Assembly (NCBI RefSeq): GCF_014207255.1 | Contig: NZ_JACHCZ010000001.1 | Span: forward strand, 794,592-858,591 | Origin: Pseudomonas sp. JAI120 | GTDB lineage: Bacteria > Pseudomonadota > Gammaproteobacteria > Pseudomonadales > Pseudomonadaceae | Length of the DNA: 64,000 nt | Direction: 5' to 3' | Shown here: piece after piece, positions 54,209 through 62,875 of the stretch | How positions within the stretch are numbered: the first letter of the stretch is position 1 | Layout: each line of letters opens with the position of its first letter | The notes under the pieces: generated by a model | Seen by the model: only the letters and a program-made list of their open reading frames with translations | Databases searched by the model: none | Told to the model about the DNA's origin: nothing | Translations under genes and position numbers: made by a program

Positions 54209-55624
54209 TCATGCAAACCAGCCTTGCAGCCACAGCCCATCGCTTTGCCCCACACTGCGATAGGCCCAGCCTTGCTGGCCGGCGCGGGTACGGATCAGGT
54301 AGTAGTCGCGGCGAATATCGGCGCCGTCCCACCAGCCGGATTCGATGCGCTCCGGCCCCATGAGGATCTGCACGCCCTGCTCGGCCAGCAAGGTCGGTTC
54401 GTTAAGCAGCCAGCCGGGACGCTGGACCTTGTTCAAGGTGACGCACGGGCTTTTATCCGCCGCCATTTGCCAGGCGCATTCGGGGCGATGGTCGGCATGG
54501 AAGCGCAGGCCTTGCACCGCCTCATCCCCCAGGCGGGCCCGCAGGCGTTCGCGCAGTTGCTCCCACGGCAAGGTCTGTTGCGGGCGATCGTCGAACAGGT
54601 CCTGGCGTTGCGGCACGAACACCGGCAGGTCCTGGGCCACCAGGCGAAAGCCGCGCACCGGTGAAGTGACCTGTACCTGCTCCAGGCGACCACGGGCCAG
54701 TTCGAACAGCATCGCCGGTTCGCGCTCGGCGCTGAGCAGGCCGACCGTGATCACGCTGTCCGGCGCCTGGGCATGCTCCAGATGCAGGTCGAAGCGTTGC
54801 ACGCCACTGTCGCGACCGCAGAGGAAGGCCGAGAGGTCGCCGGTCAAACGCCGCAGGGGGAATAACAAGGCCTGGTGGGATTGCACATCGAAATTCAACT
54901 CGATGCGCACATCGAACTGGTCCGGCGGCTGATAGAACGCCAGGGCCAATGGTCGTTGCCCGGTCAACGCATCCAAGTGCTTGAGCAGGCCGGCGTCAAA
55001 GCGCCGCGCCAGGGTGTGCCGGGGCAACGCCTGTACCTGGGCCAGGGTACGCAGGCCCATGCGCGACAACGCGGTGGCCGCTTGCGGGTCGAAGCCGGCG
55101 CGGTCGATGGGCAATGGCGCCAGGGCCTGGAGCAACCCATCCTCATCGGCCACGGCCAAGCCATCGTAGAGATTGGCCAGCACCCGCGCCGCCGCCGGGT
55201 TGGGCGCGGCGACGATACGGTGACGAAAGCCCAGCTCGGTCAGTTCCTGGCGCAAGCGTGCCTCGAACTGTGGCCAAGGCCCGAACAGGCCCAGGCTCGA
55301 TTCGATCTCGAACAACAAGGCGCGCGGGTAATACACGCTGACCTGGGAGCTGAAGCGGTAGGCCCAGGCCGCCAGGAATTGCTGCCAGCGTTCGATTTGC
55401 ACGGGGTCGTATTCGGCGCTGGCAAAGGTCTTGGCCAGGGCATGGGCGGCCGTCAGCGATTGACCGGGACGCAGGCCCACTGCGCGGGCGGCGTCATTGA
55501 CGGTTTGCAGCACGCGCCGCTGCGGCGTGCCGGCCAGCAGCGCCAGGGGTTGGTCGGGCTCGGGGTGCAGGCGCTGCACCCCGTCCAGCGCCAATTGCGG
55601 GAAGACAATACACACCCAGCGCAT
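54209..55624 (-). CDS. imuB: ImuB, Y-family polymerase-like mutasome protein
   Basis: A 471-residue DNA polymerase Y-family homologue. The usual N-terminal metal-binding Asp motif is replaced (RWVCIVFPQLALDG), as in ImuB proteins, which are catalytically inactive and link the mutasome to the beta clamp. Conserved later parts include ALSRMGLRTLAQVQALPR and the little-finger-like LVAQDLPVFVPQRQDLF. ATG 55624 has TGAGG upstream. It starts 8 bases after imuA and ends 43 bases before dnaE2. Confidence 0.9.
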   Translation of the reverse strand: MRWVCIVFPQLALDGVQRLHPEPDQPLALLAGTPQRRVLQTVNDAARAVGLRPGQSLTAAHALAKTFASAEYDPVQIERWQQFLAAWAYRFSSQVSVYYPRALLFEIESSLGLFGPWPQFEARLRQELTELGFRHRIVAAPNPAAARVLANLYDGLAVADEDGLLQALAPLPIDRAGFDPQAATALSRMGLRTLAQVQALPRHTLARRFDAGLLKHLDALTGQRPLALAFYQPPDQFDVRIELNFDVQSHQALLFPLRRLTGDLSAFLCGRDSGVQRFDLHLEHAQAPDSVITVGLLSAEREPAMLFELARGRLEQVQVTSPVRGFRLVAQDLPVFVPQRQDLFDDRPQQTLPWEQLRERLRARLGDEAVQGLRFHADHRPECAWQMAADKSPCVTLNKVQRPGWLLNEPTLLAEQGVQILMGPERIESGWWDGADIRRDYYLIRTRAGQQGWAYRSVGQSDGLWLQGWFA

Positions 55625-55631
55625 GGCAACC

Positions 55632-56246
55632 TCAGTGCCCCGCCAGTGCAATCGGCGCCGGGTGAGCCAAACCGCCCCGGCACTTGAGCACCCGCACCTG
55701 GGCAGGTTTGGCCTCGACGGCCAGGCGCAGGGCGGCGGGTGAAGCGTTGATCGCTTCACTCAAGGCGCGCCAGGCAAACGCCAGGGTCTGCCCGGTTTCC
55801 GCGGCCACCTGCAAGCGACGCAAGGCGCGGTCATCCGCCTTGCGCGGCCAGCACAGCACCGCGCCGCAACTGCCGGAGCGCAGGCACTGCTCCACCGCCC
55901 ACAACACATCGCGCGCCTCGGCCTGGACCACCGACAGCTGGCGCAAATCCACCCCGGCGTTCTGCCAGGCGTGGGGGTACGGGGTGTAGGGCGGCGCCAC
56001 CAGCACAATGCGCTCCCCCGCCGCCGATAATCGCGCGAGGGTCGGCAGCACCAGTTGCAGTTCGCCCACGCCTTCCTTGGCCATGAGGATTTCGCTCAAG
56101 GCCGACTCCGGCCAGCCGCCCGTGGGCAGCACCGCATCCAGCGCCGCCAGCCCCGTGGGGTGTACGCTGGCCGGGGGCGCGGCAGGCCGGCCTTTCCAGA
56201 CGCGACCGCCATTGAACAGCGTGTCCAGTGCAATCACGGCGCCCAT
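55632..56246 (-). CDS. imuA: ImuA, RecA-like mutasome protein
   Basis: A 204-residue SulA/RecA-like protein. It has GLAALDAVLPTGGWPESAL and LPTLARLSAAGERIVLVAPPY, but its P-loop region (MAKEGVGELQ) is degenerate and lacks the GKT of an active ATPase. ImuA interacts with RecA and ImuB in the SOS mutasome. Its ATG overlaps the lexA2 stop as TGATG, so the two are coupled. Confidence 0.9.
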   Translation of the reverse strand: MGAVIALDTLFNGGRVWKGRPAAPPASVHPTGLAALDAVLPTGGWPESALSEILMAKEGVGELQLVLPTLARLSAAGERIVLVAPPYTPYPHAWQNAGVDLRQLSVVQAEARDVLWAVEQCLRSGSCGAVLCWPRKADDRALRRLQVAAETGQTLAFAWRALSEAINASPAALRLAVEAKPAQVRVLKCRGGLAHPAPIALAGH

Positions 56247-56854
56247 CAGCCTTGCCTCACCAGGCCGCAGAATACCCCTTCGATGGCCAGGTCCTGGTCG
56301 GGGCCTACCACGATAGGTTCATATGCGGGGTTACGCGGCAGCAGGCGCACACGTTCGCCACTGCGTTCGAAACGCTTGATGGTGACTTCGCCGTCCAGGC
56401 GCGCCACCACAATCTGCCCGTTCACGGCTTCGGCACTGCGGCGGACGCCCACCAGGTCGCCGTCGAGGATGCCGTCTTCGATCATCGAATCACCTTGCAC
56501 CCGCAACAGGTAATCCGGGGTTTTCGCGAAAGTAGCGGGGTCGAGTTGCAGGCGGCTGTGCACTTCGGCATCCGCGCCGATGGGCAGGCCTGCTGCCACT
56601 CGGCCGAGCACCGGGACATCCAGCCACTCCGGGCGCATGGGCTGGTTGAGCAAACGGATACCACGCGCCTGGTTGGGATTGACCTCGATGAAGCCGGCCT
56701 CGGTCAGGGCCACAACGTGTTTACGCGCGACGCTGCGAGAGGCAAAGCCGAACGCCTCGGCGATCTCGGCGAGGCTGGGGGGTTGGCCTTGCTGCGCGAT
56801 ACGGTCGCGGATGAAGGTCAGGATGGCGGTGCGGCGGGGGGTCAGGGTTGTCAT
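56246..56854 (-). CDS. lexA2: Second LexA repressor (LexA2)
   Basis: A 202-residue LexA. An N-terminal winged helix (TPRRTAILTFIRDRIA, SLAEIAEAFGFASRS) is followed by the self-cleavage site Ala 88-Gly 89 (GRVAAGLPIG), Ser 123 (GDSMIEDG) and Lys 160 (EVTIKRFER). On RecA activation it cleaves itself and derepresses the cassette. I chose ATG 56854 because it gives the usual LexA length and lies just after the operator; ATG 56863 lies inside the operator and adds three residues. Known LexA2 cassettes use a GTAC-type operator unlike LexA1. Confidence 0.92.
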   Translation of the reverse strand: MTTLTPRRTAILTFIRDRIAQQGQPPSLAEIAEAFGFASRSVARKHVVALTEAGFIEVNPNQARGIRLLNQPMRPEWLDVPVLGRVAAGLPIGADAEVHSRLQLDPATFAKTPDYLLRVQGDSMIEDGILDGDLVGVRRSAEAVNGQIVVARLDGEVTIKRFERSGERVRLLPRNPAYEPIVVGPDQDLAIEGVFCGLVRQG

Positions 56855-56855
56855 G

Positions 56856-56871
56856 GAGTACATTTGTACTC
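56856..56871. promoter_or_regulatory. LexA2 operator
   Basis: GAGTAC-ATTT-GTACTC, a perfect 6-bp inverted repeat with a 4-base spacer, two bases upstream of the lexA2 start. It resembles the GTAC-N4 class reported for the second LexA in P. putida, not the CTG-N10-CAG box of LexA1. It would give autoregulation of the entire cassette. Confidence 0.8.
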
Positions 56872-56891
56872 TTTTGGGAAATTTCTTACAA
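56863..56891 (-). promoter_or_regulatory. Candidate sigma-70 promoter of the lexA2 cassette
   Basis: On the minus strand, TTGTAA (56891-56886) and TACAAA (56868-56863) are 17 bases apart. The operator covers the -10 box, so LexA2 would block the polymerase. The expected start site near 56856 lies 2 bases before ATG 56854, implying a leaderless mRNA if this promoter is used. Confidence 0.45.
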
Positions 56892-56977
56892 GGACCGGTA
56901 GTCGGGGTTGGGGGGGTATGCACATTTAACCGAGTACACCAGGCTCACAACTCCGGTCGGCCCAGAAGCCGCCAAGC

Positions 56978-57886
56978 TCACCCCCCTCCCGCCATATGCT
57001 GCGCAATCCTGCCCCTCAACCACCGCTCCGCCGGGTCATTGTCATGCACCCCACTCCACACCATCGACAACTCCGCCGCATCAATCGCAAACGGCGGATC
57101 CTCTGCCCGCAGCGCCGTGCCCTCGGTCAACGCACACGCCGCATAGTCCGGCACCGTTGCAATAATCTGTGTACCGGCCAGCAACGCCCGCAAGCCACTG
57201 AATTGCGGCACCGCCAGCACCACCCGGCGGGCACGGCCGATACGCGCCAGGTCCAGGTCGATATTGCCGCTCAAGTCTCCCGAGAACGACACCATCGCAT
57301 GGGGCCGCGCGCAATAGTCGTCGAGGGTCAGCGGTTCAACGCCGTCATCACCGCGCAGTACCTTGCAGGGAATGTCCCGCAGTTTCTTGCGCTTGGCATT
57401 CGCCGGCAGTTCGGTGGTGTAGCTCACGCCTACCGAAATCTCGCCACTGGCCAGTAATGCGGACATCAGCAGGTAATTGGCGCGGCGTACCACCACGATG
57501 ATGCCCGGGGCTTCTTCACGCAGTTGGCTGAGCAACGGCGGGAACAGGCCGAACTCGGCGTCGTCGGACAGGCCGATGCGGAACACCGCACAGCTGGTGG
57601 AGGGGTCGAAGTCCTTGGCGCGGCTGACTGCGCCTGAAATGGTGTCCATGGCCGGTTGCAGCTCCTTGAGTATCGCCACGGCGCGTGGCGTGGGCTCCAT
57701 GCCCCGGCCGTTGCGCAGCAGCAACGGGTCGTCGAACAAATCTCGCAGCCGCCCCAAGGCCGCGCTCACCGCCGGTTGGCCCATGAAGAGCTTTTCGGCG
57801 ACCCGGGTCAGGTTCTTCTCGAACATCAGCGCTTCGAAAATCACCAACAGGTTCATATCGACGCGGCGCAGGTCGTTGCGGTTCAT
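56978..57886 (-). CDS. LysR-family transcriptional regulator
   Basis: A 302-residue LTTR with N-terminal helix-turn-helix (RRVDMNLLVIFEALMFEKNL, RVAEKLFMGQPAVSAALGRL) of the NodD/PcpR-like subtype, and an effector domain. I chose ATG 57886 (MNRNDL). Divergent from a short AraC-type gene with about 204 bases between them. No target gene is evident. Confidence 0.88.
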   Translation of the reverse strand: MNRNDLRRVDMNLLVIFEALMFEKNLTRVAEKLFMGQPAVSAALGRLRDLFDDPLLLRNGRGMEPTPRAVAILKELQPAMDTISGAVSRAKDFDPSTSCAVFRIGLSDDAEFGLFPPLLSQLREEAPGIIVVVRRANYLLMSALLASGEISVGVSYTTELPANAKRKKLRDIPCKVLRGDDGVEPLTLDDYCARPHAMVSFSGDLSGNIDLDLARIGRARRVVLAVPQFSGLRALLAGTQIIATVPDYAACALTEGTALRAEDPPFAIDAAELSMVWSGVHDNDPAERWLRGRIAQHMAGGG

Positions 57887-58090
57887 GGCGGTATCCAAAC
57901 GGTTAGCAGGCTGCCAGCTAAGCAGGCAAAACACTGCCTGGATTGCATGCCTGTGCTGTCTTTTTCGTGACCGAACCTGGCGAAATTAACAACGATTAAC
58001 TCGCCAGCCAGACGGTGCGGCGCCAAAAATGAGCCGGTCTACACTGCATCCATTCACCGGGAACGCTCCCATCGACTGCGGATATTCGTC

Positions 58091-58489
58091 ATGGCCCGAC
58101 CTGCGTACTGTGCTCCTCGCTTATCCGCTACCGGCGGCCTGTGCCCCCGGCGCGAGCGGATCGCCAAGCAATTGATCCTCGCCAACCTCGGCGAAAGCCT
58201 GGCGATCGCCGACCTGGCCCAAGCCTGCGCCCTGTCGCGCAGCCATTTTTCCCGCGCATTCAAGTGCACCACCGGGCTGTCGCCCCAGGAATGGATACGC
58301 CAGCAGCGCATCCAGCGGGCCAAGGAACTGATCACCGGTTCCTCCTTGAGCCTCACGCAAATCAGCCTGGAGTGCGGGTTTTGCGACCAGGCGCATTTCT
58401 GCCATATGTTCACGCGCAGCGAGGGCGTCAACCCGATGACCTGGCGAAATCACCAACTGCGTCACAAGCCTCAAGAGATCGCTGCCTAG
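58091..58489 (+). CDS. Short AraC-type DNA-binding protein
   Basis: A 132-residue protein that is essentially only an AraC DNA-binding domain with two helix-turn-helices (IADLAQACALSRSHFSRAFK and LTQISLECGFCDQAHFCHMF). It has no effector domain, like SoxS/MarA-sized regulators, and a 20-residue N-terminal tail. Targets unknown. The weak ribosome binding site makes the start uncertain. It lies just upstream of the first STAND regulator. Confidence 0.85.
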   Translation: MARPAYCAPRLSATGGLCPRRERIAKQLILANLGESLAIADLAQACALSRSHFSRAFKCTTGLSPQEWIRQQRIQRAKELITGSSLSLTQISLECGFCDQAHFCHMFTRSEGVNPMTWRNHQLRHKPQEIAA

Positions 58490-58547
58490 TGGTCTGCATG
58501 CACCTGGAATATGCTGGCCGCTTACTTTTCCCAGAGCATGGCCACCC

Positions 58548-61310
58548 ATGAGTGCCCCACGCGACCAGGCCGTGCATTTCGGTCCTTACCGTATCCACCC
58601 GCGCCAGCGCCTGGTGCTGGAGGCCGGTCGCCCGTTGCGCTTGGGCCGGCGGGCAATGGACATCCTGCTGATCCTGTTGGAGCAGGCCGGCACTGTGGTG
58701 AGCAAGCAGGAACTGATCGCCCGGGTCTGGCCCAAAAGCGTGGTGGAAGACGGCAACCTGCGGGTGCATATGGCAGCGCTGCGCAAGGCCCTGGGCGACG
58801 GCCAGGCCGGGCAGCGCTATATCGTCACGGTGGCCCAGCGCGGCTACAGTTTTGTAGCACCACTGAGCATCGAGCCGATGAGCCTACCGACCGAAGGCGC
58901 GCACCAACGCCCGGGCCACAACCTGCCGCTGCGACGCACGCGCATGCTCGGCCGCCAGGCCCTGATCGACAGCCTGGTGCAGCAGCTGCCCGAGCAACGC
59001 TTTATCACCCTGACCGGCGCCGGCGGCATCGGCAAGACCACCGTCGCCTTGCGCGTGGCGGAATTGTTGATCGGACATTACCGCGACGGTATTCGCCTGT
59101 TGGACCTGGCGCCTCTCAGTGCACCGTCGATGATCCTGCCCAATCTCGCCGCGCTGCTCGACCTCACCCACACTGAGCACGAACCGCTGGCTGTGTTTGC
59201 CCGCCGTCTGCAGGAGCACCAATTGCTGCTGGTGATCGACAACTGCGAACACCTGCTGGACGACATCGCGCTGATCAGCGAGACCCTGCTGCGCCACGCG
59301 CCCAAATTGCACATCCTCACCACCAGCCGCGAGGCATTGCGCGCCGAGGGCGAGTCGGTGCAACGCCTGGAGCCCCTGGCCTGCCCGCCCGCCACCGGCA
59401 ACCGCGCCCAGGCCCTGGGCTATCCGGCCCTGCAACTGCTGATCGAGCGGGCCATGTCCCATCAGGACAGCTTCGAACTGAGCGAAGCCGAACTGCCCCT
59501 GGCTATCGACATCTGCCAACGCCTGGACGGCATCCCCCTGGCAATCGAGTTGGTGGCCGCGCAGATCGAGCGCTTCGGCCTACCCGGCCTGCTGGTGCAA
59601 ATGGAAGACAACTTCCGCCTGCTCACCCGTGGCCGGCGCAGCGCCCTGCCCCGCCATCAAACCTTGCGCGCCACCCTGGACTGGAGCTTTGAACTGCTCA
59701 CCGGCTGCGAGCAAATCTGCCTGCGTCGCCTCGCGGTGTTCCGGGGTGGCTTCAGCCTGGCCAGTGCCGCAGCGGTGATCGCCGGGCAACAGGTTGCGCC
59801 GGCCGCGGTACTGGGTTCGATCACCCAACTGGTGGCGAAATCCTTGCTCAATGTGGAGGCTGGGGATGACGAGGTGATCTATCGCCTGCTGGACATCACC
59901 CGCACCTACGCCCTGGAAAAACTCAGCGTCGCCAATGAACTCGACGCCACGCGTGAACGCCACGCCAACCGTTGCCTGGTCCTGATGAACCAGGCGCAGG
60001 ACGATTGGGAACAGACGGCCACCCAAACCTGGATCGACCGCTATGCCCCGCTGCGCGAAGACATTCGTGCCGCCCTCGACTGGGGCCTGGGCGACCAGGG
60101 CGTCCACCTGCTGGGCATTCGTCTCACCGTCAGCGCCATGCCGTTGTGGCAGGAGCTGTCGCTGCTGCGCGAACACGGCCTGTACGTGAGCAAGGCCCTG
60201 GCGCGGCTGGGGCAATCGAGCACGCCGAGCCCGCACTTGAACATGGCCCTGCAGTTGGCCTTCGGCAGTTTTTCCTATCACACCCTGGGCGGTACGCCGC
60301 AGACCATCGAAGCCTTTGCCCATGCACGGCGCCTGGCCGAAGCCGACAGCAACCTGGTCGGCCAACTGCGCGCGGTGTCGGGGCAAATGACGGTCAGCCT
60401 GTGCGGAGGCAACTACCGCGAGGCCCTGGAGCAAAGCCTGCATTTCGACCGGTTGGGGCCTCAGGCCGAGCCGTTGCTGGCCCTCAGCGCCCAACGCCTG
60501 AGGGTGCTGGCGCAGCACTTCGCCGGCCACCAGGCGCTGGCGCAGCAGAATGCCGAACAGGTGATCCAGCGCATGGCCCAGAGCGGCCATCTCAACCGGT
60601 TTACCCACGGCTTTGGCGTGCAATACGACCAGAGCGTGGCCTCGTTGACCATCCTCGCACGCATCCTGTGGCTGCGCGGTTTCCCCGACCGCGCGTGGCG
60701 CACCGCAAGCCAGGCACTGGCGCTGGCATTGCAGATCAATCACGGCACGTCGATTTGCTACACCCTGGCCCTGGCCGGGGTGGTCATCGCCCACTACAAC
60801 GGTGACTCCGTCGCAGCCCGCGACCAGTTGGACCTGCTACTGCAGCAGGCGCAAAAGCATTCGGTGCAGTTGTTCCACACCTGGGCGCAGTGCTACGAAG
60901 GCACGGCGCAGATCGACGATAGACAGGGATTGGGGCTGGTCGAAGACATCCTGGTGACCTTCAACGCCCGGGCAGTGGATGACGCCTTGTTCGAACGCGC
61001 CCGGTGCGGTGCGGCCGGCTGGTGCAGCGCGGAAATCCTGCGCGTGCGCGCCGAGTCCATGCCCGACATCCACGGGGCTGAGGCGCTGCTGCTCGAAGCC
61101 CTGGGCCTGGCACACCAGCAACGCGCGCTGGCCTGGGAGCTGCGCTGTGCAGACTCCTTGGCACGGCTGTGGCAAAAGCAGGGTCGTGTGCAGGCAGCCC
61201 GCGACCTGCTGGGTTCGGTCTACGCGCGATTTACCGAAGGCTTCGCCACCCAGGACCTAGTCCGCGTACGCTGCCTGCTCGACGAGCTGCAGGACAAACG
61301 GCCGGCCTGA
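58548..61310 (+). CDS. Winged-helix STAND ATPase regulator with TPR-like C-terminus
   Basis: A 920-residue signal-transduction ATPase. An OmpR/PhoB-type winged helix spans about residues 10-104 (RLGRRAMDILLILLEQAGTV, VVEDGNLRVHMAALRKALGD). The NTPase domain has Walker A GAGGIGKT (157-164) and Walker B LLLVIDNCEHLLDD (226-239), followed by a winged helix arm and a long C-terminal helical repeat region (about 480-915) rich in Leu/Ala, probably TPR-like and ligand-binding. Such proteins (SARP/MalT-like plan) are ATP-gated transcription regulators. It is convergent and overlapping (54 bases) with a shorter paralogue. The inducer and targets are unknown. Confidence 0.85.
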   Translation: MSAPRDQAVHFGPYRIHPRQRLVLEAGRPLRLGRRAMDILLILLEQAGTVVSKQELIARVWPKSVVEDGNLRVHMAALRKALGDGQAGQRYIVTVAQRGYSFVAPLSIEPMSLPTEGAHQRPGHNLPLRRTRMLGRQALIDSLVQQLPEQRFITLTGAGGIGKTTVALRVAELLIGHYRDGIRLLDLAPLSAPSMILPNLAALLDLTHTEHEPLAVFARRLQEHQLLLVIDNCEHLLDDIALISETLLRHAPKLHILTTSREALRAEGESVQRLEPLACPPATGNRAQALGYPALQLLIERAMSHQDSFELSEAELPLAIDICQRLDGIPLAIELVAAQIERFGLPGLLVQMEDNFRLLTRGRRSALPRHQTLRATLDWSFELLTGCEQICLRRLAVFRGGFSLASAAAVIAGQQVAPAAVLGSITQLVAKSLLNVEAGDDEVIYRLLDITRTYALEKLSVANELDATRERHANRCLVLMNQAQDDWEQTATQTWIDRYAPLREDIRAALDWGLGDQGVHLLGIRLTVSAMPLWQELSLLREHGLYVSKALARLGQSSTPSPHLNMALQLAFGSFSYHTLGGTPQTIEAFAHARRLAEADSNLVGQLRAVSGQMTVSLCGGNYREALEQSLHFDRLGPQAEPLLALSAQRLRVLAQHFAGHQALAQQNAEQVIQRMAQSGHLNRFTHGFGVQYDQSVASLTILARILWLRGFPDRAWRTASQALALALQINHGTSICYTLALAGVVIAHYNGDSVAARDQLDLLLQQAQKHSVQLFHTWAQCYEGTAQIDDRQGLGLVEDILVTFNARAVDDALFERARCGAAGWCSAEILRVRAESMPDIHGAEALLLEALGLAHQQRALAWELRCADSLARLWQKQGRVQAARDLLGSVYARFTEGFATQDLVRVRCLLDELQDKRPA

Positions 61311-62762
61311 AAACGTCCCCAGGTAATGCCCATAACCCTGCTGCAAACGCGCAACCTGCTGCGGGTTGCGCAGGAGTGCCAGGCCATAGCTGCGCACGCT
61401 GTTGAGCAGGCGATAGCGCGGATAACCCGGACCGGGTTCGAGGCTCAACAGCGAGGTACCGACCAGGCGCGTGAGCAAATACGACAAGTCGGCGTGTTCC
61501 AGCTCTGTGCCGGCGACCAGCTGATTCAGGGTGGGCGCGGTCACGGCCATCTTGAACAGGCTCAATTGCAGGAACAGCCAGCGCTCCGGCAGGCTCAGGC
61601 GCTCGTAGGTCCAGTCCAGGGCGGCGGCCAGGGATTGGTGGCGCTCCACCGCCGTGCGGCGGCCCCGGGCCAGTACCTGCAATCCACTGTGCAACTGCGC
61701 CTGTAAACCACGTACGCCCAGCGCGTCCACCTGGGCGGCCGCCAGTTCAAGGGCCAGGGGAATACCGTCGAGGCGCCGGCAGATGTCCCGCAACGGCGCC
61801 AGGTCCTGTTGGCGCAACACAAAGCCCTGTTGACCGGCACACGCTCGTGCGACGAACAGTTGCACGGCGGGAAACGCCATCGCCTGTTCAATACTGCCCA
61901 CCGCCGACGGCGCCGGCACGGCCAATGGGGGCACGCGCAGCACCCATTCGCCTGGGGCCTGCAACGCTTCGCGACTGCTGACCAGCACGCTGACCTGGGG
62001 CGCGGTTTCGCGCAGCACCCGCAAAAGATGTCGACAGGCGCCGAGCAGCAGATCGGCGCCGTCGAGCACCAGCAGCAAATGCCGGGAGACCAGTTGGCGA
62101 CACAACTCAGTGGCACTGCCGGCGGGCTCCAGGTGCAGGGCCGTGACCAGGTGGCGCAGCATCATCAGCGGCGTCTCCACAGTGGCCAAGTCGACCCACC
62201 ACACACCGTCGCGGTAGCGCGGCAATACACGCTCGGCCAGGGCCTGGGCCAAGACGCTCTTGCCCACGCCGGCGCAACCGGTGAGGGTCATCAGGCGCTG
62301 CCCGGACAAACGCCGCACCAGCACGCCCAGCAGTTCATCGCGACCGATCAGCGGGCTGAGCCGGGTTGCGAGGTTATGCCGGCGCAGCACCGCTGCGGCC
62401 GGGCCATGTAGGGATGCGGCGAAACAGTAGCCGCGCTGGGGGTCGTTAATAATGAAGCGTTGCCCGTCAAGGGCACGGCGCAGTGCGGCGATGTGCACCC
62501 GCAGATTGCTCTCTTCCACCACGCTGCACGGCCAGACCCGCTCGATCAAGGTAGCCTTGCTGATGAATTGCCCTGGCGACTCCAGCAGCACCGCAAGGAC
62601 ATCCAACGCCCGACCGCCCAACGGCACCGGCCAACCCGCCTTGCTCACCAACCGCTGCTGCCGGTGAAACGCATAGGTGCCGAAGCGCACCGTGCCATCC
62701 GCGTCAATCGCCTGAGGCTCATTCATGTCTGCAATCGCGCTGAAACGCCCGGTCTTGGGCAT
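61257..62762 (-). CDS. Winged-helix STAND ATPase regulator, lacking the long helical C-terminus
   Basis: A 501-residue paralogue of the 920-residue protein on the opposite strand. It has a winged helix (residues 27-115, PLGGRALDVLAVLLESPGQF, VVEESNLRVHIAALRRALD) and an NTPase domain with Walker A GCAGVGKS (162-169) and Walker B LLLVLDGADLLL. It ends soon after the ARC-like region; the TPR-like sensor of the paralogue is missing. Its last about 18 residues are encoded opposite the paralogue's 3' end. ATG 62762 has AAGGA seven bases upstream and is preferred to 62780. It may be truncated or a minimal, constitutive form. Confidence 0.82.
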   Translation of the reverse strand: MPKTGRFSAIADMNEPQAIDADGTVRFGTYAFHRQQRLVSKAGWPVPLGGRALDVLAVLLESPGQFISKATLIERVWPCSVVEESNLRVHIAALRRALDGQRFIINDPQRGYCFAASLHGPAAAVLRRHNLATRLSPLIGRDELLGVLVRRLSGQRLMTLTGCAGVGKSVLAQALAERVLPRYRDGVWWVDLATVETPLMMLRHLVTALHLEPAGSATELCRQLVSRHLLLVLDGADLLLGACRHLLRVLRETAPQVSVLVSSREALQAPGEWVLRVPPLAVPAPSAVGSIEQAMAFPAVQLFVARACAGQQGFVLRQQDLAPLRDICRRLDGIPLALELAAAQVDALGVRGLQAQLHSGLQVLARGRRTAVERHQSLAAALDWTYERLSLPERWLFLQLSLFKMAVTAPTLNQLVAGTELEHADLSYLLTRLVGTSLLSLEPGPGYPRYRLLNSVRSYGLALLRNPQQVARLQQGYGHYLGTFSGRPFVLQLVEQAAYAD

Positions 62763-62875
62763 CCGCGCATCCTTTTCCATGGGCTCGACGTTATCTTGCC
62801 AGCTACCTGTAACAGGGCAATGCTGGCACAGGGAGCGATACGGACAATCGGGTGCGCGAGACGGACATCCCGTCG

